Positions 18,660 to 27,497 are shown, counted from the stretch's first letter. The stretch: 64,000 nucleotides of DNA from Actinomycetes bacterium (GCA_023394615.1 JAEXAI010000010.1:186001-250000), one strand, 5' to 3'. The notes: generated by a model not told the origin, from the letters alone. Made by a program: numbers and translations.

Positions 18660-19321
18660 GTATCGGACATGCAGCACTGCGTCAGTCGGCACAAGCCCGG
18701 GCGCAGGCGGGCGCTCAACAACAGCCGCTTGCGTTGCCAGCGCGCCGTCGGCAGTCGAGCGGGCGCATCGTGAGCGTACAGCGTGTGTATATCGACGGCA
18801 TCGCCGTGGACGTCGAGCGTAAACAAGTGAAGAACATGCGACTTCGCATTGCGCCAACTGATGGGCATGTGCGGGCAAGCGTTCCGTATCGCATGCCGTT
18901 GGCTCAAGTTCAGCGTTTCGTGAAAAGCCAAAGCGCGTGGATTCGCAAGCAGCAGGATAGAGCGCTGTCATCGCGCGAGCACGATGTGGAATGCGCGAGC
19001 GAAGAGGAAGTGGCTCAATGGCGAGCGCTGGTGGAATCTATGGTACCGCTGCTGGTGCAGAAATGGGAGCCGGTGATGGGCGTGCATGTTGGCAAGCTGG
19101 CGTATCGCAACATGACCAGCCGATGGGGCAGTTGCCAGACGAAAACGGGACGGATCTGCATCAACGTGCGACTGGCTGCTTATCCTCCGCAATGCTTGGA
19201 ATATGTGGTTGTCCATGAGCTCTGTCATCTGCTGGAGCCGGGTCATGGCCCGCGCTTCTGGGCGCTGGTAGACGGGTTTTTGCCCACATGGCGCGAAGCC
19301 AAGGCGCTGCTGAAGGGTTAG
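18656..19321 (+). CDS. YgjP/SprT-like M48-type metallopeptidase domain protein
   Basis: The 221-residue protein belongs to the YgjP-like (DUF45) metal-dependent hydrolases. It carries VERKQVKNMRLRIAPTDG at the start, RNMTSRWGSCQTKTGRI in the middle, and the zinc site HELCH (His187-x-x-x-His191) followed by EPGHGPRFW, whose His is the likely third ligand. No signal peptide is seen, so it is probably cytosolic. The substrate is unknown. The first ~40 residues are Gln/Ala-rich and unlike the family. It overlaps rsmI by 4 bp and is likely co-translated with it. Confidence 0.85.
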   Translation: MSIGHAALRQSAQARAQAGAQQQPLALPARRRQSSGRIVSVQRVYIDGIAVDVERKQVKNMRLRIAPTDGHVRASVPYRMPLAQVQRFVKSQSAWIRKQQDRALSSREHDVECASEEEVAQWRALVESMVPLLVQKWEPVMGVHVGKLAYRNMTSRWGSCQTKTGRICINVRLAAYPPQCLEYVVVHELCHLLEPGHGPRFWALVDGFLPTWREAKALLKG

Positions 19322-19546
19322 GACGCAGCTTTTAGTGTCTTCGATTTACGAACCACCCTGCTCTGAAATGCGTCGCAAACCGCGACTCTGCAAGTCATAT
19401 GACGTGTCTGGCTCATTGTTTCACCAACCATTCTCCACAAGTCAAACACCTGCATAATGCCTGATGGTAAGCGAAAAGAATCATTTATGATACATTGTTT
19501 GAGGGGGTCGGAATTTCCCGGTTGGGCATTCGGGGTGGTGTTTGCG

Positions 19547-19552
19547 TATAAT
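19547..19552 (+). promoter_or_regulatory. Probable -10 box for the coiled-coil/lysozyme-like gene
   Basis: A consensus TATAAT lies 111 bp upstream of the start at 19663, in an otherwise empty 341-bp gap. The best -35 (TTGGGC at 19522) is 19 bp away and weak. The remaining leader is about 100 nt long and could carry regulation, but no known riboswitch pattern was recognised. Confidence 0.5.
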
Positions 19553-19662
19553 AGGGGAACTTTTCGTCAGTTGGTTCCGTAGAAACTTTGTTGCGGAATA
19601 CAAGGATTTGAAAACCGGACGGGGAATGCGCGCTGTAATCCCTGTTTTGAAAGGCGTGGTAC

Positions 19663-20763
19663 ATGATACGACAAATGCAGAACAAGCCATGCGTCCGCTC
19701 GCTGATCATCGCTGCGATGATAGTGGCGGCTTTGGTGCTATGCTGCGCTCCCGCTTCGGCGTTTGCCGATGATGCCGAACTCGATCAGCTGCAAGCGCAG
19801 ATTGAATCCACGGCGAGGGACTACGATGCGGCCGTTTCTCAAAAAGCCCAGCTCGATGAGCAGATAGCTCAGAATCAGGAAAGAATCGACCAGATAAATG
19901 AGCAACTGCCTCAACAGCAGGAACGCTCGTCTGAAGCAGTGAAGACGCTCTATCTGTTGCAACAGGAAGGCTTTAGTTTGTTGAGCGCGGTGCTCAGCAG
20001 CGAGAACATCAACGATTTCTTCACGCGGCTGGAATACGTTGATCGTATCCAGCAGCACAATACCGAACAGTTGAACAAGCTCAATAGCATGAAAGACGAC
20101 CTGGAGACTACCCAGGCCAACCTAGACAAAGCTGAAAAAGATGCTGTTCAGGAAGCCGACCGTGCTTCTCGTGCCATGGAACAGGCGAAGGTTGCTCGCG
20201 AGGAAGCGCAGCAGCGCGCTGCTGCTGAAGCAGCCGCACAGGCCGCACAGGCCCAAGCAATGGCCGAAGCTGCGGCAGCTCAGGCAAACCAAGCTGCCGG
20301 CACTGATTCCTTGAACGGGCAGTCGCAGGTGGCTACCGGCGATTCGGGCTCCGTCAGCGAATCCGTCGGATCTAGTGACGTGAACTGGTCCACAGACAAA
20401 TCAGCATTCGTCTCGGAATGGGGCTCTCGCATTGACAGCTACCTTTCCTCGAACGGATCCCCTATGACTGGACACGGCTCCACGTTTGCTGAAGCGGCAT
20501 GGGACTATGGGGTCGACCCGCGCTGGTCGCCGGCTATTTCCTATGCTGAAAGCAGCTGTGGGCTGTATTGTTTCCTTCCATGCAACGCATGGGGCTGGGG
20601 TTCGTCGAGCTGGGGCAGCTGGGATGAGGCCATCAACTCGCACGTGTCCGGCCTTGCGCGCGGCTATGGATCCACCCTCACTTACGAAGCGGCTTTGAAG
20701 TACTGCCCGCCGAACGCGAATCACTGGTATAATACGGTACTCGCGCAAATGAACAATATCTAA
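19663..20763 (+). CDS. Secreted coiled-coil protein with C-terminal lysozyme-like domain (paralog 1)
   Basis: The 366-residue protein has a signal peptide (LIIAAMIVAALVLCCAPASAFA). Residues ~35-230 form a long coiled coil like that of PcsB/CwlO-type hydrolase partners (LQAQIESTARDYDAAVSQKAQL and onward), ending in an Ala/Gln-rich run. A Ser/Gly linker joins a C-terminal domain of ~110 residues with YGVDPRWSPAISYAESSCG, NAWGWG and LARGYG. The Glu in YAESS fits the catalytic position of lysozyme-like glucosaminidase or transglycosylase folds. It likely trims peptidoglycan outside the membrane. AAAGG lies 8 nt before the ATG. A close paralog follows directly. Confidence 0.85.
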   Translation: MIRQMQNKPCVRSLIIAAMIVAALVLCCAPASAFADDAELDQLQAQIESTARDYDAAVSQKAQLDEQIAQNQERIDQINEQLPQQQERSSEAVKTLYLLQQEGFSLLSAVLSSENINDFFTRLEYVDRIQQHNTEQLNKLNSMKDDLETTQANLDKAEKDAVQEADRASRAMEQAKVAREEAQQRAAAEAAAQAAQAQAMAEAAAAQANQAAGTDSLNGQSQVATGDSGSVSESVGSSDVNWSTDKSAFVSEWGSRIDSYLSSNGSPMTGHGSTFAEAAWDYGVDPRWSPAISYAESSCGLYCFLPCNAWGWGSSSWGSWDEAINSHVSGLARGYGSTLTYEAALKYCPPNANHWYNTVLAQMNNI

Positions 20764-20839
20764 GTGAACGTTTCGGGTTCCCGCGCGTCGGAATTCCGGG
20801 TGCGGTAGGTGTTTGTTGGGAGAGGAATCGAGAATATAT

Positions 20840-21826
20840 ATGCGAGGGGCCACCATGGCGATTGTCATGGTGTTGGTAGCGCTCGCATGCGTTCTCGCAA
20901 ACCCCACAACAGCGAAAGCGGCCGACAATGCGCCCACCGAGGCTGAAATTTCCGAACTGCAGCAGCAGGTAGAATCCAGTGCGAAGGAATACAACGAAGC
21001 ATCGGCTCATGTAGACCAGCTAAACACTCAAATCCGCGACAACCAGGCCGTTATCGATCAGGTTTCCAAAACGCTTGACGATCAACGGGAAAAATGCGGC
21101 AAGGCCATGAAGCGCATGTACATCATGCAGCAAGAGGGCTATTCCCTGACCGATATGTTGCTGAGTAGCCAGTCTCTCGATGATTTCCTGCAAAACGCTG
21201 AGTACTTGGATCGTGTGCAGAGCCAAAGCGCTGCCGAAATCGAAGAATATGCGAACATGAAATCTTCTGGCGAGCGGGCGCAGGTGGATTTGCTGAGTGC
21301 TCAGGTGCAGGCCGAAGAGGAAAAGACACGTGCATCCGAGGCGCTTGAAGCAGCGAAAACCGCTCGTCAGGAAGCGCAGGACCGCGCTGCGAAAGCCGCA
21401 GCTGAGCAGGCCGCCGAGTTGGCGGATGCAGGGGTCATAGACAACAACGTAGACTGGACGGTGGGTCGCGAGGCTTTCATAGCTGAATGGGGCACGCGTA
21501 TCGATGCCTATCTATCGGGTTCGCCGCTCGCAGGTCAGGGCGCGGTGTTCGCGCAGGCTGCGTGGGACTATGGCATCGACCCGCGCTGGTCGCCCGCCAT
21601 TTCAAACACTGAAAGCTCGAAGGGACTGCACTGCTTTTTGCCGCACAACGCGTGGGGCTGGGGACAGGAAAGCTGGGGCAGCTGGGAAGAAGCCATCCGC
21701 GCGCACGTGGCGGGGCTGGCTCGCGGATACGGTTACACAATCACTGTGGGTGCGGCGCAGAAGTACTGCCCGCCCAACTATGCCATGTGGTACACCAATA
21801 CGCTCGCGCAGATGCAGTCGATTTAG
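20840..21826 (+). CDS. Secreted coiled-coil protein with C-terminal lysozyme-like domain (paralog 2)
   Basis: The 328-residue protein repeats the architecture of its upstream neighbour: a signal peptide (MAIVMVLVALACVLANPTTA), a coiled coil (ISELQQQVESSAKEYNEASA and onward), and a C-terminal lysozyme-like domain with YGIDPRWSPAISNTESSKG, HNAWGWGQESWGSWEEAI and YCPPNYAMWY. It lacks most of the Ala/Gln and Ser/Gly linker of paralog 1. The catalytic-type Glu is kept in NTESS. It is probably a peptidoglycan hydrolase or division-associated factor. ATG 20840 is chosen over an upstream TTG because it gives a compact signal peptide; ATG 20855 is also possible. The pair looks like a local duplication. 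Confidence 0.82.
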   Translation: MRGATMAIVMVLVALACVLANPTTAKAADNAPTEAEISELQQQVESSAKEYNEASAHVDQLNTQIRDNQAVIDQVSKTLDDQREKCGKAMKRMYIMQQEGYSLTDMLLSSQSLDDFLQNAEYLDRVQSQSAAEIEEYANMKSSGERAQVDLLSAQVQAEEEKTRASEALEAAKTARQEAQDRAAKAAAEQAAELADAGVIDNNVDWTVGREAFIAEWGTRIDAYLSGSPLAGQGAVFAQAAWDYGIDPRWSPAISNTESSKGLHCFLPHNAWGWGQESWGSWEEAIRAHVAGLARGYGYTITVGAAQKYCPPNYAMWYTNTLAQMQSI

Positions 21827-21840
21827 CGTTGTCATGTCGC

Positions 21841-21860
21841 ATCGGGTTTTCGAACCCGAT
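21841..21860 (+). terminator. Hairpin after the lysozyme-like gene pair
   Basis: ATCGGGTT and AACCCGAT form a perfect 8-bp stem around a TTCG tetraloop, 14 nt after the stop at 21826. There is no long T-run, so termination may be weak or factor-assisted. Confidence 0.55.
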
Positions 21861-21941
21861 ATGAGGCTCTCGCATTTCGAAGTGCACTTTGCGCATTTCG
21901 TTTCCGCAAATTGCAGCGCAAGCTTTTCCACCTTCCAATTC

Positions 21942-21950
21942 TGCTAGAAT
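21942..21950 (+). promoter_or_regulatory. Extended -10 candidate upstream of metG
   Basis: TGCTAGAAT fits an extended -10 (TGn + TAGAAT) about 118 bp before metG. No clear -35 is present, which is compatible with an extended -10 promoter. No T-box or SAM-riboswitch pattern was recognised in the leader. Confidence 0.45.
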
Positions 21951-22067
21951 AAAAAATTGCGCTTACGGGCGCGACATTGAAAACGGCATCGTAGGGCATC
22001 ATCTGCCACACGATGCGTACAGGTGCGCGGCATCATCGGCTGCGTTGCCGGAAAGAGGGCACACAGC

Positions 22068-23648
22068 ATGTCTAAGGGAACGTATTCTTTCACCACCCCT
22101 ATTTATTACGTGAACGCCGCGCCGCATCTGGGTACGGCCTACACTACCATCGCCGCCGACACGGTGGCTCGCTATCAGCGCATGAACGGCTTTGATGTGG
22201 CGTTCGTGACCGGCATGGACGAGCACGGCCAGAAAGTGGCCGATACCGCCCAGGCAAAGGGAATGGAGCCTCAGGCGTGGTGCGATTCCATGGAACCGGC
22301 GTTTCGCGATGTGTGGAAGATGCTCGACATCACCTATACCGATTTCGTGCGTACTACCGAGCCGCGCCACGCGCGTACCGTACAGAAATTCTGGGAAGAC
22401 CTCTACGACAAAGGCTACCTGTACAAAGGCAGCTACGAGGGCTGGTACTGCGTGCACGAGGAAACCTATTACGCGGAAAGCGATCTTGAGAAAAACGAGG
22501 ACGGAGAATTCATCTGTCCCGACTGCAAGCGTCCGGTGCAAAAGGCCGGTGGGGAAGAGAACTGGTTTTTCAAGATGTCCGATTTTCAGGACAAGCTGCT
22601 GGATTTCTACGACCAGAATCCCGATTTCATCCGACCTGTCACGCGCCGCAACGAAGTTGTGAGCTTTGTGAGTCGCGGCCTAAAGGACCTGTCCATCAGC
22701 CGCTCCACCTTTGATTGGGGCGTGCCTCTGCCGTTTGACGAAGGACATGTGGCCTACGTGTGGGCTGATGCGCTACTGGCGTATCTGACTGGCATCGGAT
22801 ATGGCGACCCCGACCGCCCTGGCGAATTCGAAGAGCGCTGGCCTATGCAATACCATTTCGTGGGCAAAGATATCATTCGTTTCCACTGTGTGATCTGGCC
22901 TGCTATGCTGATGGCAGCCGGTCTGCCCATTACCCATACCGTGTTCGGACATGGCTTTTTGCTTACCAAGGGCGAGAAGATGTCCAAGAGCAAAGGCAAC
23001 GCCGTGAAGCCGGCCGACCTTGTGCGCGTGTTTGGCGTGGATGCGTATCGTTACTATTTCATGAGCGACGTGCAGTTTGGCCATGACGGCTCTATTTCGA
23101 TTGAACGCATGGTGCAGGTGTATAACGCGGATTTGGCCAACACCTGGGGCAACCTGTGTAGCCGAGTGTTCAATATGACGGGCAAATACTTCGAAAGCAA
23201 GGTGCCGCAAGCACCTGCCTCTGCGCAAAAGAATCCCTTGCGCGAGATATCAGATGCGCTCTATGCCGAATACGACGCTTGCATGGAACAGGTTGATTTC
23301 ACTGGAGCAGCAGCTGCTGTGCAGAAGCTGGCGAGCCGTGTGAACCTGTACGTGGAAGAATCGGCTCCATGGAACTTGGCGAAAAGCGAAGAAACCCATG
23401 ATCAGCTGGCAGAGGTCATCTACAATTCGCTGGAAGCGTGTCGCATCATCGCGCTGTACATGGCTCCGTTCATGCCGAACACGTCTGCGGAAGTGTTCAA
23501 CAGGCTGAGCTTAGGCGATATTTCCGCTGTGGTCGACATCGAGGCGGCGAGCGCATGGGGCGGCCTGCCAGTGGGCAATGCCGTGGAAAAGGGCGACCCC
23601 CTGTTCCCTCGCTTGGATGCTGATGCCATCGACTTGCATTTGGAATAA
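22068..23648 (+). CDS. metG: Methionine--tRNA ligase
   Basis: The 526-residue class I synthetase begins with TTPIYYVNAAPHLGTAY, in which HLGT corresponds to the HIGH motif, and VTGMDEHGQKV. It has a zinc-knuckle region (CVHEETYY through CPDCKRP), YVWADALLAYLTGIGY, and the KMSKSKGN motif near residue 304, followed by a helical anticodon-binding domain. It charges tRNA-Met in the cytosol. The length matches the short bacterial form without the C-terminal dimerisation domain. The start at 22068 (GAAAGAGGG upstream) is preferred over an in-frame start 15 codons earlier. The gene is followed 11 bp later by tatD, a common MetG-TatD-RsmA order. Confidence 0.96.
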   Translation: MSKGTYSFTTPIYYVNAAPHLGTAYTTIAADTVARYQRMNGFDVAFVTGMDEHGQKVADTAQAKGMEPQAWCDSMEPAFRDVWKMLDITYTDFVRTTEPRHARTVQKFWEDLYDKGYLYKGSYEGWYCVHEETYYAESDLEKNEDGEFICPDCKRPVQKAGGEENWFFKMSDFQDKLLDFYDQNPDFIRPVTRRNEVVSFVSRGLKDLSISRSTFDWGVPLPFDEGHVAYVWADALLAYLTGIGYGDPDRPGEFEERWPMQYHFVGKDIIRFHCVIWPAMLMAAGLPITHTVFGHGFLLTKGEKMSKSKGNAVKPADLVRVFGVDAYRYYFMSDVQFGHDGSISIERMVQVYNADLANTWGNLCSRVFNMTGKYFESKVPQAPASAQKNPLREISDALYAEYDACMEQVDFTGAAAAVQKLASRVNLYVEESAPWNLAKSEETHDQLAEVIYNSLEACRIIALYMAPFMPNTSAEVFNRLSLGDISAVVDIEAASAWGGLPVGNAVEKGDPLFPRLDADAIDLHLE

Positions 23649-23659
23649 GGCGGGATTGC

Positions 23660-24634
23660 ATGTTCGTCGAAGAGAAAAACGATGCCGAAGTGCCCGTGTT
23701 CTACGACGAGAAATTTCGCGCTCGTAAAAAGCATGACAAGTACAAGGAAGTACCTGCACCCGAACCGGCTCTGGAAGGCCCTATCGCCGACACGCATGCG
23801 CACCTGACTCTGTTGGCGCATCGTGACGTGGTGTTGGCGCGCGCGGCGTTTTACCACGTAGATTTCATCTGCAACATCACCGACCTGTTCGAAGGGGCCG
23901 ACCGGGCCTACAGCGAATTGGATGGCTGGCGCGATGAAGCCGCAAAGCAAATCGATTCGATGTTTCCTCAAAGCGGTCTTGTTGCGCCCCGACTGCGTCT
24001 TGCATGCGGGTGCCATCCTCATAACGCCAAAGAATACAACGATGCTATGGAAGAAGCGCTACTGGACAAATTGCACGACCCGCGCACCTGCATATTGGGC
24101 GAAGTGGGGCTGGACTACCACTACGACCTGTCGCCGCGCGATATGCAGCGCGAGGTTTTTCGCCGTCAGATACGTTTAGCTCACAGCACGGGGCTGCCGT
24201 TGGCACTGCACGTGCGCGAGGCGCATGACGAGGCCATGAAAATCATGAAGGACGAGGGATTCCCGGCAGCAGGCACTATCCTGCACTGCTTCAACTTGGG
24301 CCCCGATGAGCTCGCACCTTGGCTGGAGGAGGACTGCTATATCGCGTTTGGCGGTCCGGTCACGTTCAAAAAGGCCGACGAGGTACGTGAAGCGGCGAAG
24401 CTGGTGCCGGAAAATCGCCTGCTGACAGAAACGGATTGCCCCTACATGACCCCTGAACCGCTGCGCGGTACGGAAAACGGGCCGGAATATACCATCTTCA
24501 CGGCAGCGATGTTGGCGCAAGTACGCGGGTGCGAGCCCGGGCAGCCGCGCGAGCGTTTCCTGCAAACGGTGTATAAAAATGCATTGGACCTGTTGGACAG
24601 GGAGCCTACGGCATGGCAAAAGAGCGCGCGATAA
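23660..24634 (+). CDS. tatD: TatD-family metal-dependent hydrolase
   Basis: The 324-residue protein has the TatD barrel signatures: DTHAHLTLLAH (metal His-x-His), CGCHPHNAKEY, GEVGLDYHYDLSPRDMQREVFRRQIRLA, LPLALHVREAHDEA, ILHCFNLG and TETDCPYMTP. These enzymes are cytosolic DNases or exonucleases. An N-terminal extension of about 40 residues (FVEEKNDAEVPVFYDEKF) precedes the barrel and is longer than in E. coli TatD. The gene starts 11 bp after metG and overlaps the next gene by 22 bp, so metG-tatD-reductase-rsmA is probably one operon. Confidence 0.92.
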   Translation: MFVEEKNDAEVPVFYDEKFRARKKHDKYKEVPAPEPALEGPIADTHAHLTLLAHRDVVLARAAFYHVDFICNITDLFEGADRAYSELDGWRDEAAKQIDSMFPQSGLVAPRLRLACGCHPHNAKEYNDAMEEALLDKLHDPRTCILGEVGLDYHYDLSPRDMQREVFRRQIRLAHSTGLPLALHVREAHDEAMKIMKDEGFPAAGTILHCFNLGPDELAPWLEEDCYIAFGGPVTFKKADEVREAAKLVPENRLLTETDCPYMTPEPLRGTENGPEYTIFTAAMLAQVRGCEPGQPRERFLQTVYKNALDLLDREPTAWQKSAR

Positions 24635-25146
24635 TCTGCGGTTCGCCGCGCAAAGACGGCGTGAGCGCGAGAATCAGTCTTTTCACGGCTGCGTTGCTTC
24701 GCGATAGGGTGCCTGATGGCAAGGTAAACCTTTTCTTCGTCGATAATGCGGATGTGGCGCCCTGCATAGGTTGCGAGCGGTGTCGGGAAACCCACGAGTG
24801 CTTTATGCATGACGATATGGACTACATGATGGACCTGCTTGCAGGTGCCGACGAGCTTATCGTGGTCAGTCCGGTGTACTTTGCCGGGCCTCCTGCTCAG
24901 CTTAAAGCCGTGCTCGACCGTATGCAACCTCATTTTTGGATGCGTACGCGCTCCCTTCCGAAAAGGCCGGCGCATCTGATGGCAGTGGGCGACGGCGGCG
25001 ATCCGCACGGATTCGACCCGCTGGTCGTGTGCACCCGTTCGGCATTGGCTGTAGCAGGGTTCTCGTTGCAGACGGTGTCTAGTTGCATCGGCCGCAACCC
25101 CGATGTTGCTGCGCGAAACCTGGTCGAGTCTATGGGGCTGCAATGA
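24613..25146 (+). CDS. Flavodoxin-like NAD(P)H-dependent FMN reductase family protein
   Basis: The 177-residue protein has the NADPH-dependent FMN reductase/iron-sulfur flavoprotein fold: ICGSPRKDGVSARI (phosphate-binding loop), CIGCERCRETHECFMHDDMDYM, and VVSPVYFAGPPAQLKAVLDRM. The CxxCxxC arrangement before the flavin site resembles iron-sulfur flavoproteins and could hold a cluster. It probably acts as a cytosolic flavoprotein oxidoreductase; the substrate is unknown. It overlaps tatD by 22 bp upstream and rsmA by 4 bp downstream (ATGA). Its insertion inside a tatD-rsmA pair is a lineage feature worth noting. Confidence 0.85.
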   Translation: MAKERAIICGSPRKDGVSARISLFTAALLRDRVPDGKVNLFFVDNADVAPCIGCERCRETHECFMHDDMDYMMDLLAGADELIVVSPVYFAGPPAQLKAVLDRMQPHFWMRTRSLPKRPAHLMAVGDGGDPHGFDPLVVCTRSALAVAGFSLQTVSSCIGRNPDVAARNLVESMGLQ

Positions 25147-26138
25147 TTGAGAGAGATAAGGGCTGCGAACCCGACCAGGCTGCGCAACAGCCAGCGGCCA
25201 ATGCGCAATCCAAAATTGCACCGCTTGCGGGCGTTGCGTCTACGCGCGAGGTGCTCGACGAATTTGGCTTGTCGACGAAAAAAGCCTTGGGCCAGCACTT
25301 CCTGATAAATGAAGGTGTGGTCCGCCGTATTTGCGATTTGTCTGACCTGCACGCTGACGATTCTGTGATGGAAATAGGTCCGGGCATCGGGACGCTTACT
25401 CAAGCGCTGCTAGCCTGCGCTGGGCGCGTGGTGGCCATTGAGCGTGATGCAGACCTGCCCGCCGTGCTGCGAAGCACTTGTGCTGCATGGGAAAGCACGT
25501 TCACGTTGATGAACCGCGATGCGCTTGAAGTGGGTCCGGCCGATCTGCCGTATGCTGTGAACAAGCTGGTGTCGAATCTGCCCTATGCGGTAGCTGCCAC
25601 ACTGGTGTTGGATGCATTCGAGCGCTTCGACACGATAGAATCTGCCACGGTGATGGTTCAGGCGGAAGTGGCGGATAGGATGGCAGCCCAGCCGGGCACG
25701 AAGGATTATGGTGCCTACACGGTGAAACTGCATTTGTTTGCGCTTCCTGCGAAACGCTTTTCGGTGAGTCCGGGAAATTTCTTCCCACCGCCACGCGTGA
25801 ACAGTTCGGTCATTCGCCTTAACAGGCGCAATGATTGGGCAGACGTGGTGGCAGAAGCGGGCGGTAGCGACTTGGAAGCGGAGGCGGTGCGCCAAGCGAC
25901 TATGACCATGGCCGATGCTGCGTTCGCGTCGCGTCGCAAGACTATCGCGAACTCGTGCAAGACATATTTTTCCGGTACGCGTCAATGCGCATCCCTGCAG
26001 GCTCAATGCGTTGCGGCCAGCCTTCCCAACATTTTGGAAGAAGCCGGCATCGACGCGCGCAGACGTGGGGAAACGCTCTCGGTGCAGGAATTCACCGCTT
26101 TGGGATGCGCTGCCCTTCGGACGTCTGTGCTTTCGTAG
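25143..26138 (+). CDS. rsmA: 16S rRNA (adenine(1518)-N6/adenine(1519)-N6)-dimethyltransferase
   Basis: The 331-residue protein is RsmA/KsgA. It has KKALGQHFLINEGVVRRI, the SAM-binding loop VMEIGPGIGTLTQALL, the catalytic motif NLPYAVAATLV (NLPY), VQAEVADRMAAQPGTKDYG and the C-terminal SSVIRL and FASRRKTIANS segments. It dimethylates two adjacent adenines in helix 45 of 16S rRNA during small-subunit maturation. The start at 25143 overlaps the upstream stop (ATGA). A ~35-residue Ala/Gln-rich extension precedes the conserved core. Confidence 0.96.
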   Translation: MIERDKGCEPDQAAQQPAANAQSKIAPLAGVASTREVLDEFGLSTKKALGQHFLINEGVVRRICDLSDLHADDSVMEIGPGIGTLTQALLACAGRVVAIERDADLPAVLRSTCAAWESTFTLMNRDALEVGPADLPYAVNKLVSNLPYAVAATLVLDAFERFDTIESATVMVQAEVADRMAAQPGTKDYGAYTVKLHLFALPAKRFSVSPGNFFPPPRVNSSVIRLNRRNDWADVVAEAGGSDLEAEAVRQATMTMADAAFASRRKTIANSCKTYFSGTRQCASLQAQCVAASLPNILEEAGIDARRRGETLSVQEFTALGCAALRTSVLS

Positions 26139-26289
26139 TGTGATTCCCGCGATTGTTCACGAATGAGATTATGTGAAGTATATGCAAAGGTACCACAGTA
26201 ACCCCATTTAACTTTGCAAAGGTTGACGCGCAGTGTAAAATGTCGAACGATATTTGTATGTTCGCTTTTGCGAGGAAGAAGAACGCAGT

Positions 26290-26634
26290 ATGGAATTAGA
26301 GAAGCAGGCAAAAATCGTCGACAACATCCATGATACGCTGGATGATTTCGTCGGACAGCGTCTGTCGGTTCGTGCGAATATGGGTCGCTCGAAAATCGTC
26401 GAATCCGAAGGTGTGCTGGTGCAAGTGCACCCGCAGCTGTTCGTGATGGAAGTGGATCGCAAGCGCGGTCGCAAGGCTCGCCAGTCTTATCAGTACGTGG
26501 ACGTGCTGACGGGAACGGTGGAGCTCAGCCAGAACGGTGAGTCGTTATTCAGCCCCTTTATAGAGGAAATCGAAGCGGAAAGCGAGCCTGTAGCAGTGCC
26601 CGCAATCTCCGTTTTGGATGACAGCGACGAATAG
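26290..26634 (+). CDS. veg: Veg family protein (DUF1021)
   Basis: The 114-residue protein matches Veg: DTLDDFVGQRLSVRANMGRSKIVESEGVL, then LFVMEVDRKRGRKARQSYQYVDVLTGTVEL. Veg is a small cytosolic beta-barrel-like protein that stimulates biofilm formation in Bacillus; its biochemical role is unclear. It follows rsmA, as in Firmicutes. The ATG at 26290 gives the normal N-terminus, though an in-frame TTG lies 12 codons upstream. A TTTGCA/TAAAAT pair at 26213-26241 spaced by 17 bp is a possible promoter. A strong terminator ends the gene. Confidence 0.88.
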   Translation: MELEKQAKIVDNIHDTLDDFVGQRLSVRANMGRSKIVESEGVLVQVHPQLFVMEVDRKRGRKARQSYQYVDVLTGTVELSQNGESLFSPFIEEIEAESEPVAVPAISVLDDSDE

Positions 26635-26663
26635 CCTCATCGCGGAATTGAAAATGCAACAAG

Positions 26664-26690
26664 AACGCCGGGCATGTTCCCGGCGTTTTT
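26664..26690 (+). terminator. Intrinsic terminator after veg
   Basis: AACGCCGGG (26664-26672) pairs perfectly with CCCGGCGTT (26679-26687) across a 6-nt loop, and the run continues TTT. It ends the veg transcript about 30 nt after the stop. Confidence 0.9.
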
Positions 26691-26712
26691 CATTTCGGGG
26701 AAGGAGACTCCA

Positions 26713-27186
26713 TTGGAAAAGAATACCGAACAACTTTGGTTCATCCGCTCCGTATTGGATGACCTTCCTTGGTGGATGAACGGAGCGGATGCGGTGCGCC
26801 TGATTGTGCGGGAGAGTGATGACACCATCATGCTCTACGATGCCGACCAATACATCTGGGCCTATGCGCGCTCGCAGGGCTATTACATTCCGTCATATCC
26901 CATGGACCCGGCTGGCGAGATTCGTGAATTCTTCGCCGATGAAGGGGTGCACGACCTTCCCGGTTGGTATAAAACAATCGGGGTGGACGAGCGTGCCTAT
27001 GCCCATATAAGCGACTATCACCTGCTGGTGGTAAAGGATGCCGCATTCCGGCGTCAAATCACGCTGCTTCCGTCTCAAGCGTTCGACTATTTCGCGACTA
27101 TTCCTGCGCAAATGGATGCGGAACTATTGCGTATGGCTCGCTTTGCCTTGGATTTCGTACTCGGGCGAACCGCCGAGAGGGTCTGA
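26713..27186 (+). CDS. Hypothetical protein (157 aa)
   Basis: TTG at 26713 is the likely start because AAGGAG lies 6 nt upstream and the next codons read EKNTEQLWFIRSVLDDLPWW. The protein is soluble, without signal peptide or membrane helix, and rich in aromatic residues (YIWAYARSQGYYIPSYPMDP). I do not recognise a family. It lies between the veg terminator and the tRNA-Ala promoter, so it is probably transcribed alone or by read-through. Codon use looks like that of the neighbours. Confidence 0.75.
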   Translation: MEKNTEQLWFIRSVLDDLPWWMNGADAVRLIVRESDDTIMLYDADQYIWAYARSQGYYIPSYPMDPAGEIREFFADEGVHDLPGWYKTIGVDERAYAHISDYHLLVVKDAAFRRQITLLPSQAFDYFATIPAQMDAELLRMARFALDFVLGRTAERV

Positions 27187-27282
27187 TTCGCGTCGAGGCT
27201 GTTCCTGGGCGCATGCGGAGCATGAACGGTTATTCGTGAATGCGCATGAAGCGAGAGCGGTTCTGTTTTCTTGGTTTTTCAT

Positions 27283-27311
27283 TTGACATTGCGCGGGCTT
27301 AAGGTCAAAAT
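27283..27311 (+). promoter_or_regulatory. Promoter of tRNA-Ala
   Basis: A consensus TTGACA (27283-27288) is followed after 17 bp by CAAAAT (27306-27311), about 28 bp upstream of the mature tRNA 5' end. This is the strongest sigma-A-like promoter I see in the window. Confidence 0.75.
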
Positions 27312-27338
27312 AACGTCTTGCCGTAAAAGGCATTTCGT

Positions 27339-27414
27339 GGGGATGTAGCTCAGTTGGGAGAGCGCAGCGTTCGCAACGCTGAGGCCGAGGGTTCGATCCC
27401 CTTCATCTCCACCA
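27339..27414 (+). tRNA. tRNA-Ala (anticodon CGC)
   Basis: The 76-nt gene folds as a complete cloverleaf: acceptor GGGGATG/CATCTCC with one G-T pair, D arm GCTCAGTTGGGAGAGC, anticodon stem CAGCG/CGCTG around TTCGCAA, and T arm with GTTCGATCC. The anticodon CGC reads GCG codons. The CCA end is encoded. A promoter precedes it and a hairpin terminator follows. Confidence 0.97.
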
Positions 27415-27426
27415 CGAAAAATTAAG

Positions 27427-27460
27427 CGAACCCCCCGCAATAGAGCAGGGGGTTCGTTCG
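27427..27460 (+). terminator. Terminator after tRNA-Ala
   Basis: CGAACCCCC (27427-27435) pairs with GGGGGTTCG (27448-27456), followed by TTCGTTTTC. It lies 12 nt after the tRNA CCA end. Confidence 0.85.
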
Positions 27461-27497
27461 TTTTCATAAGCAAGCTGCCGAATTCCGCTTCTGCAAA

